From Sulfurovum sp. (GTDB taxonomy: Bacteria > Campylobacterota > Campylobacteria > Campylobacterales > Sulfurovaceae): DNA of 50,830 bases. This document shows, in pieces, positions 34,180 to 41,410 of the stretch. Where the stretch lies: NCBI GenBank assembly GCA_027012955.1, contig JALUYL010000057.1:1-50830 (forward strand). The letters run 5' to 3'. Both the position numbers and the translations under genes were made by a program. Below the pieces are notes generated by a model. It was not told the origin of the DNA. It made no database searches and was given only the letters and a program-made list of their open reading frames with translations. Positions within the stretch are counted from its first letter, which is position 1; every line of letters starts with the position of its first letter.

Positions 34180-34893
34180 ATGAAAACAATCATACAAACG
34201 CTCATACTCACACTAAGTTTCGTCTTGTTTACCGCTTGTGGAGGAAGTGGTAATACTACGACAAATACAGGAACATCAACAACCACTACTATTACCTATA
34301 ATGGTACGACTTATGGCTTTGTCACATCTCCCTATACAGGCAAAGTATGGCTAGACAGAAACCTAGGTGCTGCACGGGTATGTACCAGCTTCAATGATAC
34401 AGCCTGTTATGGTGACTATTATCAGTGGGGGAGAAACTTTGATGGACATCAAGATAGTCTATCAGCCACGACAACGACACTTGCCACTAATGTCAATAGT
34501 GCAGGTAGCAGTTTTATACTTTCGGGATTTCCATTCGATTGGGCATCCGTAGATGCTAATGGGTCTATACGCTCAGCAAACTGGTCTAAAACAGATGGCT
34601 CTTCTGTCTGTCCTGTAGGATTTAGGGTACCAACCATTACAGAACTAAACGCAGAAACTATAAACAATGGTGTAACCGATAATGCCACTGCCTTTGCAAA
34701 CTTCCTGAAACTGCCCTCTGCTGGTTACCGCGTCGGCTCAGCTCCCTTGTCCAATCAGGGTTCGTGGGGCTATGTGTGGGCTAGTTCGGCCAGTGGTTCT
34801 TCTTCGCGCCGCGTCAACTTCGACAGTGGCACTGCGTACGCGTACTACGACGCACGTGTCAATGGCTTATCTGTACGTTGTTTGAAGAATTAA
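34180..34893 (+). CDS. FISUMP-domain lipoprotein with GC-rich variable C-terminus
   Basis: A 237-residue lipoprotein (lipobox L-F-T-A-C, cysteine about 20) with a short Thr-rich linker and a FISUMP domain, a C-type-lectin-like fold: V-W-L-D-R-N-L-G-A-A (about 58-67), D-Y-Y-Q-W-G-R, S-V-C-P-V-G-F-R-V-P-T, then N-G-L-S-V-R-C at the end. The last 45 residues before N-G-L-S-V-R-C are encoded by DNA that is about 60% GC (counted over 34741-34860), against roughly 40% around it, with many NNC codons (CGC, GTC, TAC, GAC). The stretch F-D-S-G-T-A-Y-A-Y-Y-D-A-R reads like a mutated run of asparagine codons. This suggests a diversified region; see findings. It is a tandem paralogue of 35106. Confidence 0.85.
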   Translation: MKTIIQTLILTLSFVLFTACGGSGNTTTNTGTSTTTTITYNGTTYGFVTSPYTGKVWLDRNLGAARVCTSFNDTACYGDYYQWGRNFDGHQDSLSATTTTLATNVNSAGSSFILSGFPFDWASVDANGSIRSANWSKTDGSSVCPVGFRVPTITELNAETINNGVTDNATAFANFLKLPSAGYRVGSAPLSNQGSWGYVWASSASGSSSRRVNFDSGTAYAYYDARVNGLSVRCLKN

Positions 34894-34974
34894 GATTTAG
34901 TACTTGCAAGCTTCAGCTCTCTTGAAATTTTTTTGAAGTGATATGTCCTAAATTATCACTTTAATAGAGTACTT

Positions 34975-35009
34975 CCTCTCGTGACGACGTTTAACGTCGT
35001 CACGAGAGG
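34975..35009. repeat. Perfect 35-bp palindrome between FISUMP copies
   Basis: Two 17-bp arms (CCTCTCGTGACGACGTT at 34975-34991 and its exact complement at 34993-35009) flank a single T. It is GC-richer than its surroundings. Its right end is exactly where the duplicated promoter sequence begins. It is absent after copy 2. The 34894-34974 stretch holds the 3' flank shared with copy 2 and nothing else I can support. Confidence 0.9.
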
Positions 35010-35105
35010 AAACAGAACACTTACGTCATTATTTTTTCTTATAATATAAACAAGATGAATTCGAATTTCAAGCGAATTCACCCAACTGAAAAAAAAGGAT
35101 AAAAA
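35009..35105 (+). repeat. Duplicated promoter/leader, copy 2
   Basis: Identical to 34083-34179. TATAAT is at 35040-35045 and the leader hairpin arms are at 35057-35063 and 35073-35079. It supports a recent tandem duplication or ongoing gene conversion of the 5' half of the unit. Confidence 0.85.
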
Positions 35106-35807
35106 ATGAAAACAATCATACAAACGCTCATACTAACACTAAGTCTCGTCTTGTTTACCGCTTGTAGTGGTAGAGGTAATACTACGACAAATACAGGAGC
35201 AACCACAACCACTACTATTACCTATAATGGTACGACTTATGGTTTTGTCACATCTCCCTATACAGGCAAAGTATGGCTAGACAGAAACCTAGGTGCTGCA
35301 CGGGTATGTACCAGCTTCAATGATACAGCCTGTTATGGTGACTATTATCAGTGGGGGAGAAATGCTGATGGGCATGAGAACTCTATAAGTGGTACTGTAG
35401 GTGTACAGGCTACAGATGTAAACAATACGGGCAACACCTTTTTTGTCATAGGGTTTAGTGATTGGGCATCAGTAGATGTTAATGGAAGCCAACGCTCTGC
35501 AAATTGGTCTAAAACTGATGGATCTTCTGTCTGTCCTATAGGGTTTAGAGTGCCGACACTTTTTGAGTTAAAAGCAGAAACGTTAGATCAGAATGTAACC
35601 AATAGTGCCACAGCCTTTGCAAATTTTCTTAAACTTCCGTCTGCTGGATACCGAAGCTACATCGATGGCTCTATGGGTAATTTAGATTTGGCGGGATTTT
35701 TGTGGGGTAGTCCAGGTGTTGGTGTGACCTCTTTCGCATTTGTTGGTGCAGGGTGGGGCAGTGGATCTAGTGGAAATGGCTTATCTGTACGTTGTTTGAA
35801 GAATTAA
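35106..35807 (+). CDS. FISUMP-domain lipoprotein, tandem paralogue
   Basis: A 233-residue lipoprotein (lipobox L-F-T-A-C) nearly identical to the upstream copy over the first 90 residues (up to the Y-Y-Q-W-G-R-N segment). It then diverges progressively. The middle keeps D-W-A-S-V-D and S-V-C-P-I-G-F-R-V-P-T. The tail between S-A-G-Y-R and N-G-L-S-V-R-C is completely different (A-G-F-L-W-G-S, G-A-G-W-G-S-G-S-S-G) and is not GC-rich. The 3' flank after the stop again matches copy 1 for about 50 bp. It is probably a surface ligand-binding protein; the ligand is unknown. Confidence 0.85.
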   Translation: MKTIIQTLILTLSLVLFTACSGRGNTTTNTGATTTTTITYNGTTYGFVTSPYTGKVWLDRNLGAARVCTSFNDTACYGDYYQWGRNADGHENSISGTVGVQATDVNNTGNTFFVIGFSDWASVDVNGSQRSANWSKTDGSSVCPIGFRVPTLFELKAETLDQNVTNSATAFANFLKLPSAGYRSYIDGSMGNLDLAGFLWGSPGVGVTSFAFVGAGWGSGSSGNGLSVRCLKN

Positions 35808-35925
35808 GATTTAGTACTTGAAAGCTTTATCTCTCTTGAAATTTTTTTGAAGTGACATTGGAATCTAAAGTCGGTCATGGGACAACTTTTAGGTTGAGAT
35901 TTGGTCACCTCTAATAAAAATAGGG

Positions 35926-35956
35926 TAACATTGTACTAACAAAAGTATTTTATAAT
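35926..35956 (+). promoter_or_regulatory. TAACA-box promoter 3 (operon with regulator and kinase)
   Basis: TAACA (35926-35930), 6 bp, TAACA (35937-35941), 9 bp, TATAAT (35951-35956), with the ATG 23 bp downstream. The operon it drives contains the response regulator at 37189, so autoregulation is likely. Confidence 0.75.
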
Positions 35957-35978
35957 ACCAAACAATAAGGAGTAAACG

Positions 35979-36419
35979 ATGATGATTAAATATTTTTTAA
36001 TCGTACTGACTACTTTCCTTATGTTTGGTACTAGTGCTTACGCACAAACAAATACGGGAAAAGAAGAGACTATAAAAGCGCTTGTAGAAAAAGTAAAACA
36101 AGCTCCCCCCTCGCAAAAGAGGGTTCTTATGAACCAGTTAAAGGTTAAACTGCGTTCTATGAGTAAAGAAAATAGACAACAAGTCATGATGGACTTGCGA
36201 CATGCCTTTAACGCAGAACGTCGTATACAAGGTGTAAAAGGGATGACAACATCCATGCAGCAAAGTTCTGCATCGATGATGGATGCGTCTAAAAACATGA
36301 AAGATGCCATGAACCAAGGCATGATGAATAGAAACAATATGTCTGGGGGCGGAATGCCCGGAGGTGGCATGCCAGGTGGTGGTATGAACCCAAGTCCAAA
36401 TATGGCTAAAGGACACTAG
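35979..36419 (+). CDS. Periplasmic Met/Gly-tailed protein of unknown function
   Basis: A 146-residue protein with a Sec signal peptide (cleavage near A-Y-A-Q, about 23). The mature part has a helical, basic segment (K-R-V-L-M-N-Q-L-K-V-K-L) and a methionine-rich region (M-M-D-A-S-K-N-M-K-D-A-M). The tail has three G-G-G-M-P/N repeats and ends in G-H. Methionine-rich periplasmic segments often bind Cu+ or Ag+, so a metal role is plausible but inferred. It is the first gene of the TAACA-controlled operon and is followed 3 nt later by a barrel protein. GGAG precedes the ATG. Confidence 0.75.
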   Translation: MMIKYFLIVLTTFLMFGTSAYAQTNTGKEETIKALVEKVKQAPPSQKRVLMNQLKVKLRSMSKENRQQVMMDLRHAFNAERRIQGVKGMTTSMQQSSASMMDASKNMKDAMNQGMMNRNNMSGGGMPGGGMPGGGMNPSPNMAKGH

Positions 36420-36422
36420 TTA

Positions 36423-37196
36423 ATGACCTTGCGTATGCTGATTGTACTGTGTTTTATGGTAGTTACCATGGGGCATGCATACGTATATAGTGATTACGAC
36501 ATAGATGGGGTGGAGGACAGTAAAGATGCCTGCCCCAATACCCCTTTCGACCTCACAGTCGATGAATATGGTTGTGCAGAAGGAAGCAAAGCAAAAGGCA
36601 CATGGACATTACTTACAGGTACCATTACCGGTATCGATAAAGATGCAGATACACTTACAAACTTTTTACTTTATGTAAATTATCGTTATAAAAGTTGGGA
36701 TTTCTCAGCCTCTACGTTTAATGATATCCAAAATACTACGACACAGCTACCAAACACGCTATATCTTACAACTGGGTACCGATTTAAGCCCGTAGAAAAT
36801 ATACAGATGAAAGTGTCTGTAGGAACAAAACAGTCAGATGTGCAAGATGACTATTATCTTTCGACAAATGTAGATTATGCTTTAGATGAAGATAAAAATC
36901 TTTTTCTTTACTACGGCTATACGGTTGCACAAGACAGTAGTACACAAAAATATGATAACTTTCATACACTGTCTTTGGGTGTGGGGTCTGCGTTGACTGA
37001 CTATTGGTACAGTGCTGTTTCTTATGACTACTCTGGTGCAACCTTACGCAATACAGATGACTATAAGGTATTAAGCTGGGTCAATACATTTGCATTGACA
37101 CCCAAATATTATTTTGTTACCAACTATAGTTATGGACTCAATACAGCAACAACAGACCATACTATCAGTGTACAGTTTGGTGTGAAGTTTGACTAA
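36423..37196 (+). CDS. Outer-membrane barrel protein with N-terminal thrombospondin type-3 repeat
   Basis: A 257-residue protein with a signal peptide (cleavage near H-A-Y-V, about 20). A single calcium-binding TSP3-like repeat follows (D-Y-D-I-D-G-V-E-D-S-K-D-A-C-P-N-T-P, about 23-40, ending at D-E-Y-G-C). After it come about ten amphipathic strands (Y-V-N-Y-R-Y, Y-L-T-T-G-Y-R-F) ending in V-Q-F-G-V-K-F-D. It resembles the barrel half of OmpA/DUF-type porins. It lies between the Met-rich periplasmic protein and the regulator gene, which it overlaps by 8 bp. Confidence 0.78.
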   Translation: MTLRMLIVLCFMVVTMGHAYVYSDYDIDGVEDSKDACPNTPFDLTVDEYGCAEGSKAKGTWTLLTGTITGIDKDADTLTNFLLYVNYRYKSWDFSASTFNDIQNTTTQLPNTLYLTTGYRFKPVENIQMKVSVGTKQSDVQDDYYLSTNVDYALDEDKNLFLYYGYTVAQDSSTQKYDNFHTLSLGVGSALTDYWYSAVSYDYSGATLRNTDDYKVLSWVNTFALTPKYYFVTNYSYGLNTATTDHTISVQFGVKFD

Positions 37197-37818
37197 GCTT
37201 TTACTTCTTGAAGATGACCCAAATCTATCTAAAACACTTGTAAAGTACTTAAGCAAGCATGGTTATGATGTTGACTGGGCAAAACATGGAGAAGAAGCGT
37301 TGGACTTTGCATATGAGCATAGTTATGCACTCTATCTATTTGATATTAATGTACCTCTTTTAAATGGGGTTGATTTACTGGCATCTTTACGTGAAGCAGA
37401 AGATTTTACACCTACTATCATCATCTCGGCGCAAATAGACATCGATTCGGTAACAAAAGGGTTTGTCGCTGGGGCAGATGACTATGTCAAAAAGCCTTTT
37501 GACCCAGAAGAGTTACTGGTACGTATCAAAGCAAAAACAGCGGTGCTTAAAGATACGCTTACGCTTAGAGATTATGCTCTTGACAGACATACGCAAACGT
37601 TGAGCTATAAGGGAGAACCACTCTATATGGGAGAGGTTCAAAAAAATATATTTATGCAACTGCTTGTAAACTATCCAAATCCTGTGATAAAAGACGTGTT
37701 ATTGGATTGTTTGGAAAAACCCACAGATTTGGCGCTACGTGTCAATATGGCAAAGCTCAAGAAAAATATTAAGCTCGATATCTCATCCGTTCGAGGAGTA
37801 GGTTATAAAATTATCTGA
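37189..37818 (+). CDS. OmpR-family response regulator, likely regulator of the TAACA boxes
   Basis: A 209-residue regulator starting at TTG 37189 inside the barrel gene's last codons. The receiver has L-E-D-D, Y-L-F-D-I-N-V-P-L-L-N-G (D about 50), I-I-I-S-A-Q and Y-V-K-K-P-F-D. The C-terminal winged helix is shorter and more divergent than in the 30426 and 46758 paralogues (G-E-V-Q-K-N-I-F-M-Q-L-L, V-N-M-A-K-L-K-K-N, R-G-V-G-Y-K-I). A shortened wing could mean altered DNA specificity. It is in the operon behind TAACA promoter 3, which makes it the best candidate for binding these boxes. GGAG within its G-V-G-Y codons may serve the kinase as ribosome site. Confidence 0.88.
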   Translation: MTKLLLLEDDPNLSKTLVKYLSKHGYDVDWAKHGEEALDFAYEHSYALYLFDINVPLLNGVDLLASLREAEDFTPTIIISAQIDIDSVTKGFVAGADDYVKKPFDPEELLVRIKAKTAVLKDTLTLRDYALDRHTQTLSYKGEPLYMGEVQKNIFMQLLVNYPNPVIKDVLLDCLEKPTDLALRVNMAKLKKNIKLDISSVRGVGYKII

Positions 37819-38842
37819 AAAAGAGTCACTGTTTAAAAGTTTTTTACTTTTTCTTGTGATGATAGAACTTTTTTTAATGTTTATTTTCTATCATTACTAT
37901 AAGATAGAAGAGGAACATATTCATGACAATATCTTTTTGGAAATGAAAAACTATAGTCTTTCGTTTGATGATGACCGTTTTGATATCGATATCATACCTA
38001 GAAAAAATCAAGCGTTGTATGAGCTAAATCAAGATGATACGAGTCTATACATTTTGGTGCCGTTTCAAGATTCTAAGGAAGATTTATTAAAGATATTTTA
38101 TCCTAAAAAGCACTATAGTGTCTTGCTCAGCGCCTTACAAAAAAACCTCTCTATACAGTTTACTCTACTCTCACTCATTGCGATGATTTTAGCGATATCT
38201 GCTGCATTTTACACATTAAAACCCATACGTTCAGCATTGCGCTTACTTGAAGATTTTATAAAAGATATCATACATGACCTCAATACCCCATTGACGTCTA
38301 TACTTATAAACCTTAAAATGATAGACACACAAAATGAAGAGATAGAAAGTATCTCACGTTCGGCTAAAAACATAGCGATGTTACATCAAAATCTTGACAG
38401 TTACCTACGAGAAAACACGATACATTCTGATACCTTCGTACTCAAAGCATTGATGGAAGAGCAGGTCGCATTTTTTGCACCATTGTATGACTATCTTACT
38501 TGGGAAGTAGACTTAGATACACGTACAGTAGTAACCGATAAAAATGCCTTTACTCGCATCATTTACAACCTTTTGAGTAATGCTTGTAAATACAATACCT
38601 CTAATGGGAAACTTTCCATCTATATAAAGCAGAACACTTTGGTGATAGAAAATGATAGTTATGGCATTGCCCAACCGCATAAGGTCTTTGAACGTTTTTA
38701 TAAAGAGAGTGAAAGAGGGTTAGGGATAGGTTTGCACATCGTTGAGAAGTTATGCGAGGAACTTTCTTTGACTAAAACATTCGAGATAGAGGGTACTTTG
38801 GTACGTGTATCACTTGATTTGGAAGAGTTAACATCGAGTTAA
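37805..38842 (+). CDS. Sensor histidine kinase lacking a standard start codon
   Basis: The frame is open from 37802 and encodes L-S-E-K-E-S-L-F-K-S-F-L-L-F-L before a GTG at 37856. That GTG would cut away half of TM1. The upstream residues match the N-termini of the paralogous kinases, so the true start is earlier, yet no ATG, GTG or TTG exists. ATA 37805 lies 6 nt after AGGAG (37794-37798), and CTG 37829 is another option. TM1 and TM2 (about 115-135 from ATA) flank a small periplasmic domain. H-box I-I-H-D-L-N-T-P, N-box N-L-L-S-N-A-C-K-Y and G2 G-L-G-I-G-L-H-I-V are present. G1 is degenerate (E-N-D-S-Y-G-I). Its stop lies inside TAACA box 4. Confidence 0.82.
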   Translation: MKLSEKESLFKSFLLFLVMIELFLMFIFYHYYKIEEEHIHDNIFLEMKNYSLSFDDDRFDIDIIPRKNQALYELNQDDTSLYILVPFQDSKEDLLKIFYPKKHYSVLLSALQKNLSIQFTLLSLIAMILAISAAFYTLKPIRSALRLLEDFIKDIIHDLNTPLTSILINLKMIDTQNEEIESISRSAKNIAMLHQNLDSYLRENTIHSDTFVLKALMEEQVAFFAPLYDYLTWEVDLDTRTVVTDKNAFTRIIYNLLSNACKYNTSNGKLSIYIKQNTLVIENDSYGIAQPHKVFERFYKESERGLGIGLHIVEKLCEELSLTKTFEIEGTLVRVSLDLEELTSS

Positions 38843-38859
38843 CAAAACCTTTTTATAAT
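38829..38859 (+). promoter_or_regulatory. TAACA-box promoter 4 (lipoprotein-multicopper oxidase gene)
   Basis: TAACA (38829-38833), 6 bp, TAACA (38840-38844), 9 bp, TATAAT (38854-38859), overlapping the end of the kinase gene. The ATG of the oxidase gene is 36 bp downstream. Confidence 0.75.
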
Positions 38860-38894
38860 GTTGCTTAACATTTATTTATAAAAAGGGGAATAAG

Positions 38895-39896
38895 ATGAAA
38901 AAACTATCGTATAAAATGATTTCTGTCTCACTTTTAGCTTCTGCTGTATTAGTAGGATGTGGGGGAGGTGGTGCAGATGCTATAGCTGCACAAAGCCTTT
39001 CTGGTTCAGCAGTAAAAGGACCCATCAGTGATGCCAATATCACACTTTGGGATGCGAATCGTACACTTATAGCATCGACACTCTCAACAGGTGGTACATT
39101 TTCTTTTCCTACTATGGCTTTAGACAGTGATTACTATGTATTAGAAAGTAAGGGTGGTTGGTATACAGATGAAGCTACCAAAGCCAATGTTACTATGACC
39201 GACGCTCAAGGACTTAGCACATTGGTAAGTAAAGCTGAACTTCAATCTATGTTTAGTACAGGCACATATGCAGCACTTACACCTGAGACTACTATCTATA
39301 CACAACTTGTAGAAAATTTGTTAGATGACAATGTAACACTTTCTGATGTACAAACACAGGTGAAAGACCTTATCACTAAAGTAATGATTGAGGGTACTTC
39401 TCCACTGTCTGTTTTACCCGGAGATGCATTTTTAATGCAGGGTGATTTGACAAGCCCCTTCCCTAAAAACCAGACAGAAGCTTTTGCGAGAAACCGTTCT
39501 ATTTCTATGTCTTATATGACACGTGATTTAGGTTTGGCTGCGGAGCGTGTCTTTGACCTCATTACTGCAATTGTAGAAGATTTGAAAGATGGCACTTCTG
39601 ATGGTATTTCTATTGATGCGCAACTTGATCTGAATGTGACAGAAGAGTTTGGACTCGCACGTGCAAAACTTTTTCAAGATACAACAACGAAATTACGTAA
39701 TGGAGAGTTGTCTGATGCACAAAAAGAAGAGCTAAGACTTATGGGTTTTGATGTCGATGCCTTTGCTGGAAGTTTAGCAGACGACCAAGCAATTTTGGAC
39801 GCAGAAGTAGCAACATACCTAGCTTCAGATACATTACCAACATTACATGTGTTAGATACCCTTATAGATGAAGATGGCAACAACACTGATGGATAA
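38895..39896 (+). CDS. N-terminal part of a lipoprotein-multicopper oxidase, cut by an in-frame TAA
   Basis: 333 residues precede a TAA at 39894-39896. A signal peptide and lipobox (L-V-G-C, cysteine about 22, then G-G-G-G) anchor it. The next region is a small beta domain (S-G-S-A-V-K-G-P-I-S-D-A-N-I-T-L) and a helical part with A-L-T-P-E-T-T-I-Y-T-Q-L-V. After the TAA the same frame continues without a gap into A-T-Y-T-L-T-A-S, the first strand of a cupredoxin domain. The whole was therefore very probably one gene of about 830 codons (38895-41390). AAAAGGGG precedes the ATG, and TAACA promoter 4 drives it. Confidence 0.85.
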   Translation: MKKLSYKMISVSLLASAVLVGCGGGGADAIAAQSLSGSAVKGPISDANITLWDANRTLIASTLSTGGTFSFPTMALDSDYYVLESKGGWYTDEATKANVTMTDAQGLSTLVSKAELQSMFSTGTYAALTPETTIYTQLVENLLDDNVTLSDVQTQVKDLITKVMIEGTSPLSVLPGDAFLMQGDLTSPFPKNQTEAFARNRSISMSYMTRDLGLAAERVFDLITAIVEDLKDGTSDGISIDAQLDLNVTEEFGLARAKLFQDTTTKLRNGELSDAQKEELRLMGFDVDAFAGSLADDQAILDAEVATYLASDTLPTLHVLDTLIDEDGNNTDG

Positions 39897-39926
39897 GCAA
39901 CCTATACACTGACTGCAAGTAAAGAT

Positions 39927-41390
39927 GTGAATGTCACCATAGAAACCCCAGATGGTTCATGGATAACCCCAATGTGGAGATACAATAACAATGCCTTACC
40001 TGTGATTATCAGAACAGATAGAGGGAATGCTATGACTTTAAATCTTGACAATCAACTAGACTCTAACTCAACCATACACTGGCATGGATTTAAAATACCA
40101 GCAGCGATGGATGGTGGACCAGATACGCCAGTTGCAGCCAATGGTACAAAAGCATATACGTTCACTATGGATCAGCCAGCAGCACCATTATGGTTCCACC
40201 CACATCCAGATATGGAGACGGGAAAACAAGTATATATGGGACTAGCGGGTGTGTATCTACTTGAAGATAACATCACAAAAACACTAGAAGCCAATAATGC
40301 ATTGCCTTCAGGAGACAAAGACACAGTACTTCTTGTCCAAGACAGAAGATTTGATGGTAATGCTACAGATGCAGTAAGAAACCTAAAATACATGGATATG
40401 GACATGGATATGGATGGTATGTTGGGTGATACCATTTTGGTAAATGGTTCAGTTGTTCCAAAACAAAATGTAAGCAATACCCTACACCGTTATAGACTTT
40501 ACAATGTTTCAAATGCAAGAAACTATAAATTTGCCTTGAGTGATGGTAGTGCATTTAAAGTTATTGGAACAGATGGTGGACTTTTAGATGAGCCAACAGA
40601 CGTTACAAGTGTTACTTTGGGTGCAGCAGAGCGTGTTGAAATAGTCATTGACTTTTCAAACTATGCAGTAGGTAGTAAAGTTATGCTTGTAAGTCAGCCA
40701 TTTAATGGTGACATGATGGGTATGATGGGCGGCATGAATGGTATGAACGGCATGGGTAATATGGGGAACATGAATGGAAACATGGGCAACATGAACAATG
40801 GTATGAGTGCAGGGTCAATGGCAGGTATGGCAGCCAATGGCGCAGGACTAAGCATCATGCGTTTTGATATCAATGCCACTGAAACCGAAACTGTGACACT
40901 CTATACAGCTCTACCTGCAAATGCAGAGATAAAAACAAGACATACTTCAATAGATGTGACCAACGCAACAGAACGTCAATTTCTTATGACTATGGGTGGC
41001 ATGGGCAATATGCAAGATGCCAATATGTCACAAATGAGTTTTGTGATTAACGGTAAAACATTTGATCCAACACGTGTAGATGAGTTCATCGATGCAGGGG
41101 CAACAGAAATTTGGAACATTAGAAACATGTCACCAATGGCTCACCCTTTCCATGCACATGCAATTCAGTATCAAATCCTTTCTCGCAATGGTGTAGCTGC
41201 AACGGGAATAGACCTTGGGTGGAAAGATACATTCTTGGTACAACCAGGAGAAACAGTCAAAGTTATAGGTAAATTTGAAGCTATAAATACAGGTGACTAC
41301 ATGTACCACTGTCACATCTTAGAGCATGAAGATGCAGGTATGATGGGTTACTTCAGAGTGGGTGCTACAGGAGTATTGGGAGCGCAATAG
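39927..41390 (+). CDS. Multicopper oxidase part of the interrupted gene
   Basis: A 487-residue frame beginning at GTG, in phase with the preceding part, with no ribosome site of its own. It has the four copper motifs of a three-domain oxidase: I-H-W-H-G-F, W-F-H-P-H-P-D, H-P-F-H-A-H-A-I-Q and Y-H-C-H-I-L-E-H-E-D-A-G-M-M (type 1 Met ligand). A methionine-rich insert at about 255-300 (M-M-G-M-M-G-G-M, G-N-M-G-N-M-N) resembles that of CueO and suggests Cu+ oxidation in the periplasm. Since all ligands survive, the stop is recent, an error, or read through. Taken alone, this frame would lack the first strand and a signal peptide. Confidence 0.85.
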   Translation: MNVTIETPDGSWITPMWRYNNNALPVIIRTDRGNAMTLNLDNQLDSNSTIHWHGFKIPAAMDGGPDTPVAANGTKAYTFTMDQPAAPLWFHPHPDMETGKQVYMGLAGVYLLEDNITKTLEANNALPSGDKDTVLLVQDRRFDGNATDAVRNLKYMDMDMDMDGMLGDTILVNGSVVPKQNVSNTLHRYRLYNVSNARNYKFALSDGSAFKVIGTDGGLLDEPTDVTSVTLGAAERVEIVIDFSNYAVGSKVMLVSQPFNGDMMGMMGGMNGMNGMGNMGNMNGNMGNMNNGMSAGSMAGMAANGAGLSIMRFDINATETETVTLYTALPANAEIKTRHTSIDVTNATERQFLMTMGGMGNMQDANMSQMSFVINGKTFDPTRVDEFIDAGATEIWNIRNMSPMAHPFHAHAIQYQILSRNGVAATGIDLGWKDTFLVQPGETVKVIGKFEAINTGDYMYHCHILEHEDAGMMGYFRVGATGVLGAQ

Positions 41391-41410
41391 TAACAACAGA
41401 TGAAGAAGTG

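Noticed and set aside
34083-35010. Insertion sequence or composite transposon around the FISUMP copies
   Set aside because: No transposase frame and no target-site duplication; the repeats are gene-plus-promoter copies.
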